DNA from: Incurvaria masculella
Lineage: Eukaryota > Arthropoda > Insecta > Lepidoptera > Incurvariidae
Direction: 5' to 3'
Length of the DNA stretch: 64,000 bases
Assembly (NCBI GenBank): GCA_946894095.1
Contig: OX335651.1
Coordinates: 14,530,501-14,594,500 of the forward strand
Part shown: positions 63,992-64,000 of the stretch, in pieces
How the letters are laid out: each line of letters begins with the position of its first letter
Position numbering within the stretch: the first letter of the stretch is position 1
Program-made: the position numbers and the translations under genes
The notes under the pieces: generated by a model
What the model was told of the DNA's origin: nothing
What the model saw: only the letters and a program-made list of their open reading frames with translations
Database searches by the model: none

Positions 63992-64000
63992 TAGGCGGGT

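Overview
The window looks like a gene-poor, repeat-rich stretch of an insect nuclear genome, most likely a moth or butterfly. It is AT-rich, has no operons or bacterial-type genes, and its repeats are eukaryotic: a tRNA-headed SINE in more than a dozen copies, short DNA elements carrying (GTCY)n microsatellites of the kind described from Lepidoptera, TTAA-flanked MITEs, non-LTR retrotransposon tails, a (CCTAA)n block (the insect TTAGG telomere unit read on the other strand), and two intact mariner elements. I recognise no host protein-coding gene.

Bases 1-49,900 are a mosaic of nested repeats. Main items: SINE copies (265-666, 4689-5069, 24210-24592, 25255-25592 and others); (GTCY)n MITEs (4666-5347, 7576-7838, 8507-8843, 33914-34226, 37581-37790); a mirrored array of AACGTATAAT units (9170-9733); an intact mariner (about 15294-16575, transposase on the minus strand); a 426-bp MITE (17972-18397); TTAA MITEs, including two head-to-tail copies sharing one TTAA (29126-30207); a palindrome with a telomere-type repeat in its centre (32091-32397); and a decayed LINE reverse-transcriptase tail (43795-44110).

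From about 49,980 to 63,700 lies a Maverick/Polinton element (an adintovirus-like, virus-derived giant DNA transposon). A long minus-strand block encodes, in transcription order, a packaging ATPase, a 299-aa conserved orphan, a coiled-coil protein, a retroviral-type integrase with a chromodomain, a phospholipase A2-like/pX-like virion protein, an adenain-type cysteine protease, a probable minor capsid protein, a 45-aa protein, the probable major capsid protein, and an accessory ORF split by an in-frame stop. A plus-strand block encodes a spliced 185-aa acidic/basic protein and protein-primed DNA polymerase B. The two blocks diverge from an AT-rich region with a TATA/initiator promoter. Together they cover replication (PolB), integration (INT), capsid building and maturation (capsid proteins, protease, PLA2/pX) and packaging (ATPase).

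The copy is probably no longer autonomous. A second mariner (60759-62042), almost identical to the first, has landed inside a tyrosine codon of PolB between the exonuclease and polymerase domains. The accessory ORF has a nonsense codon, and the protease has no upstream ATG for its conserved N terminus. Otherwise the ORFs are long and clean, so the insertion seems young. The Polinton terminal inverted repeats were not found in the window. A 96-bp-arm hairpin lies at the right edge (63766-63991).
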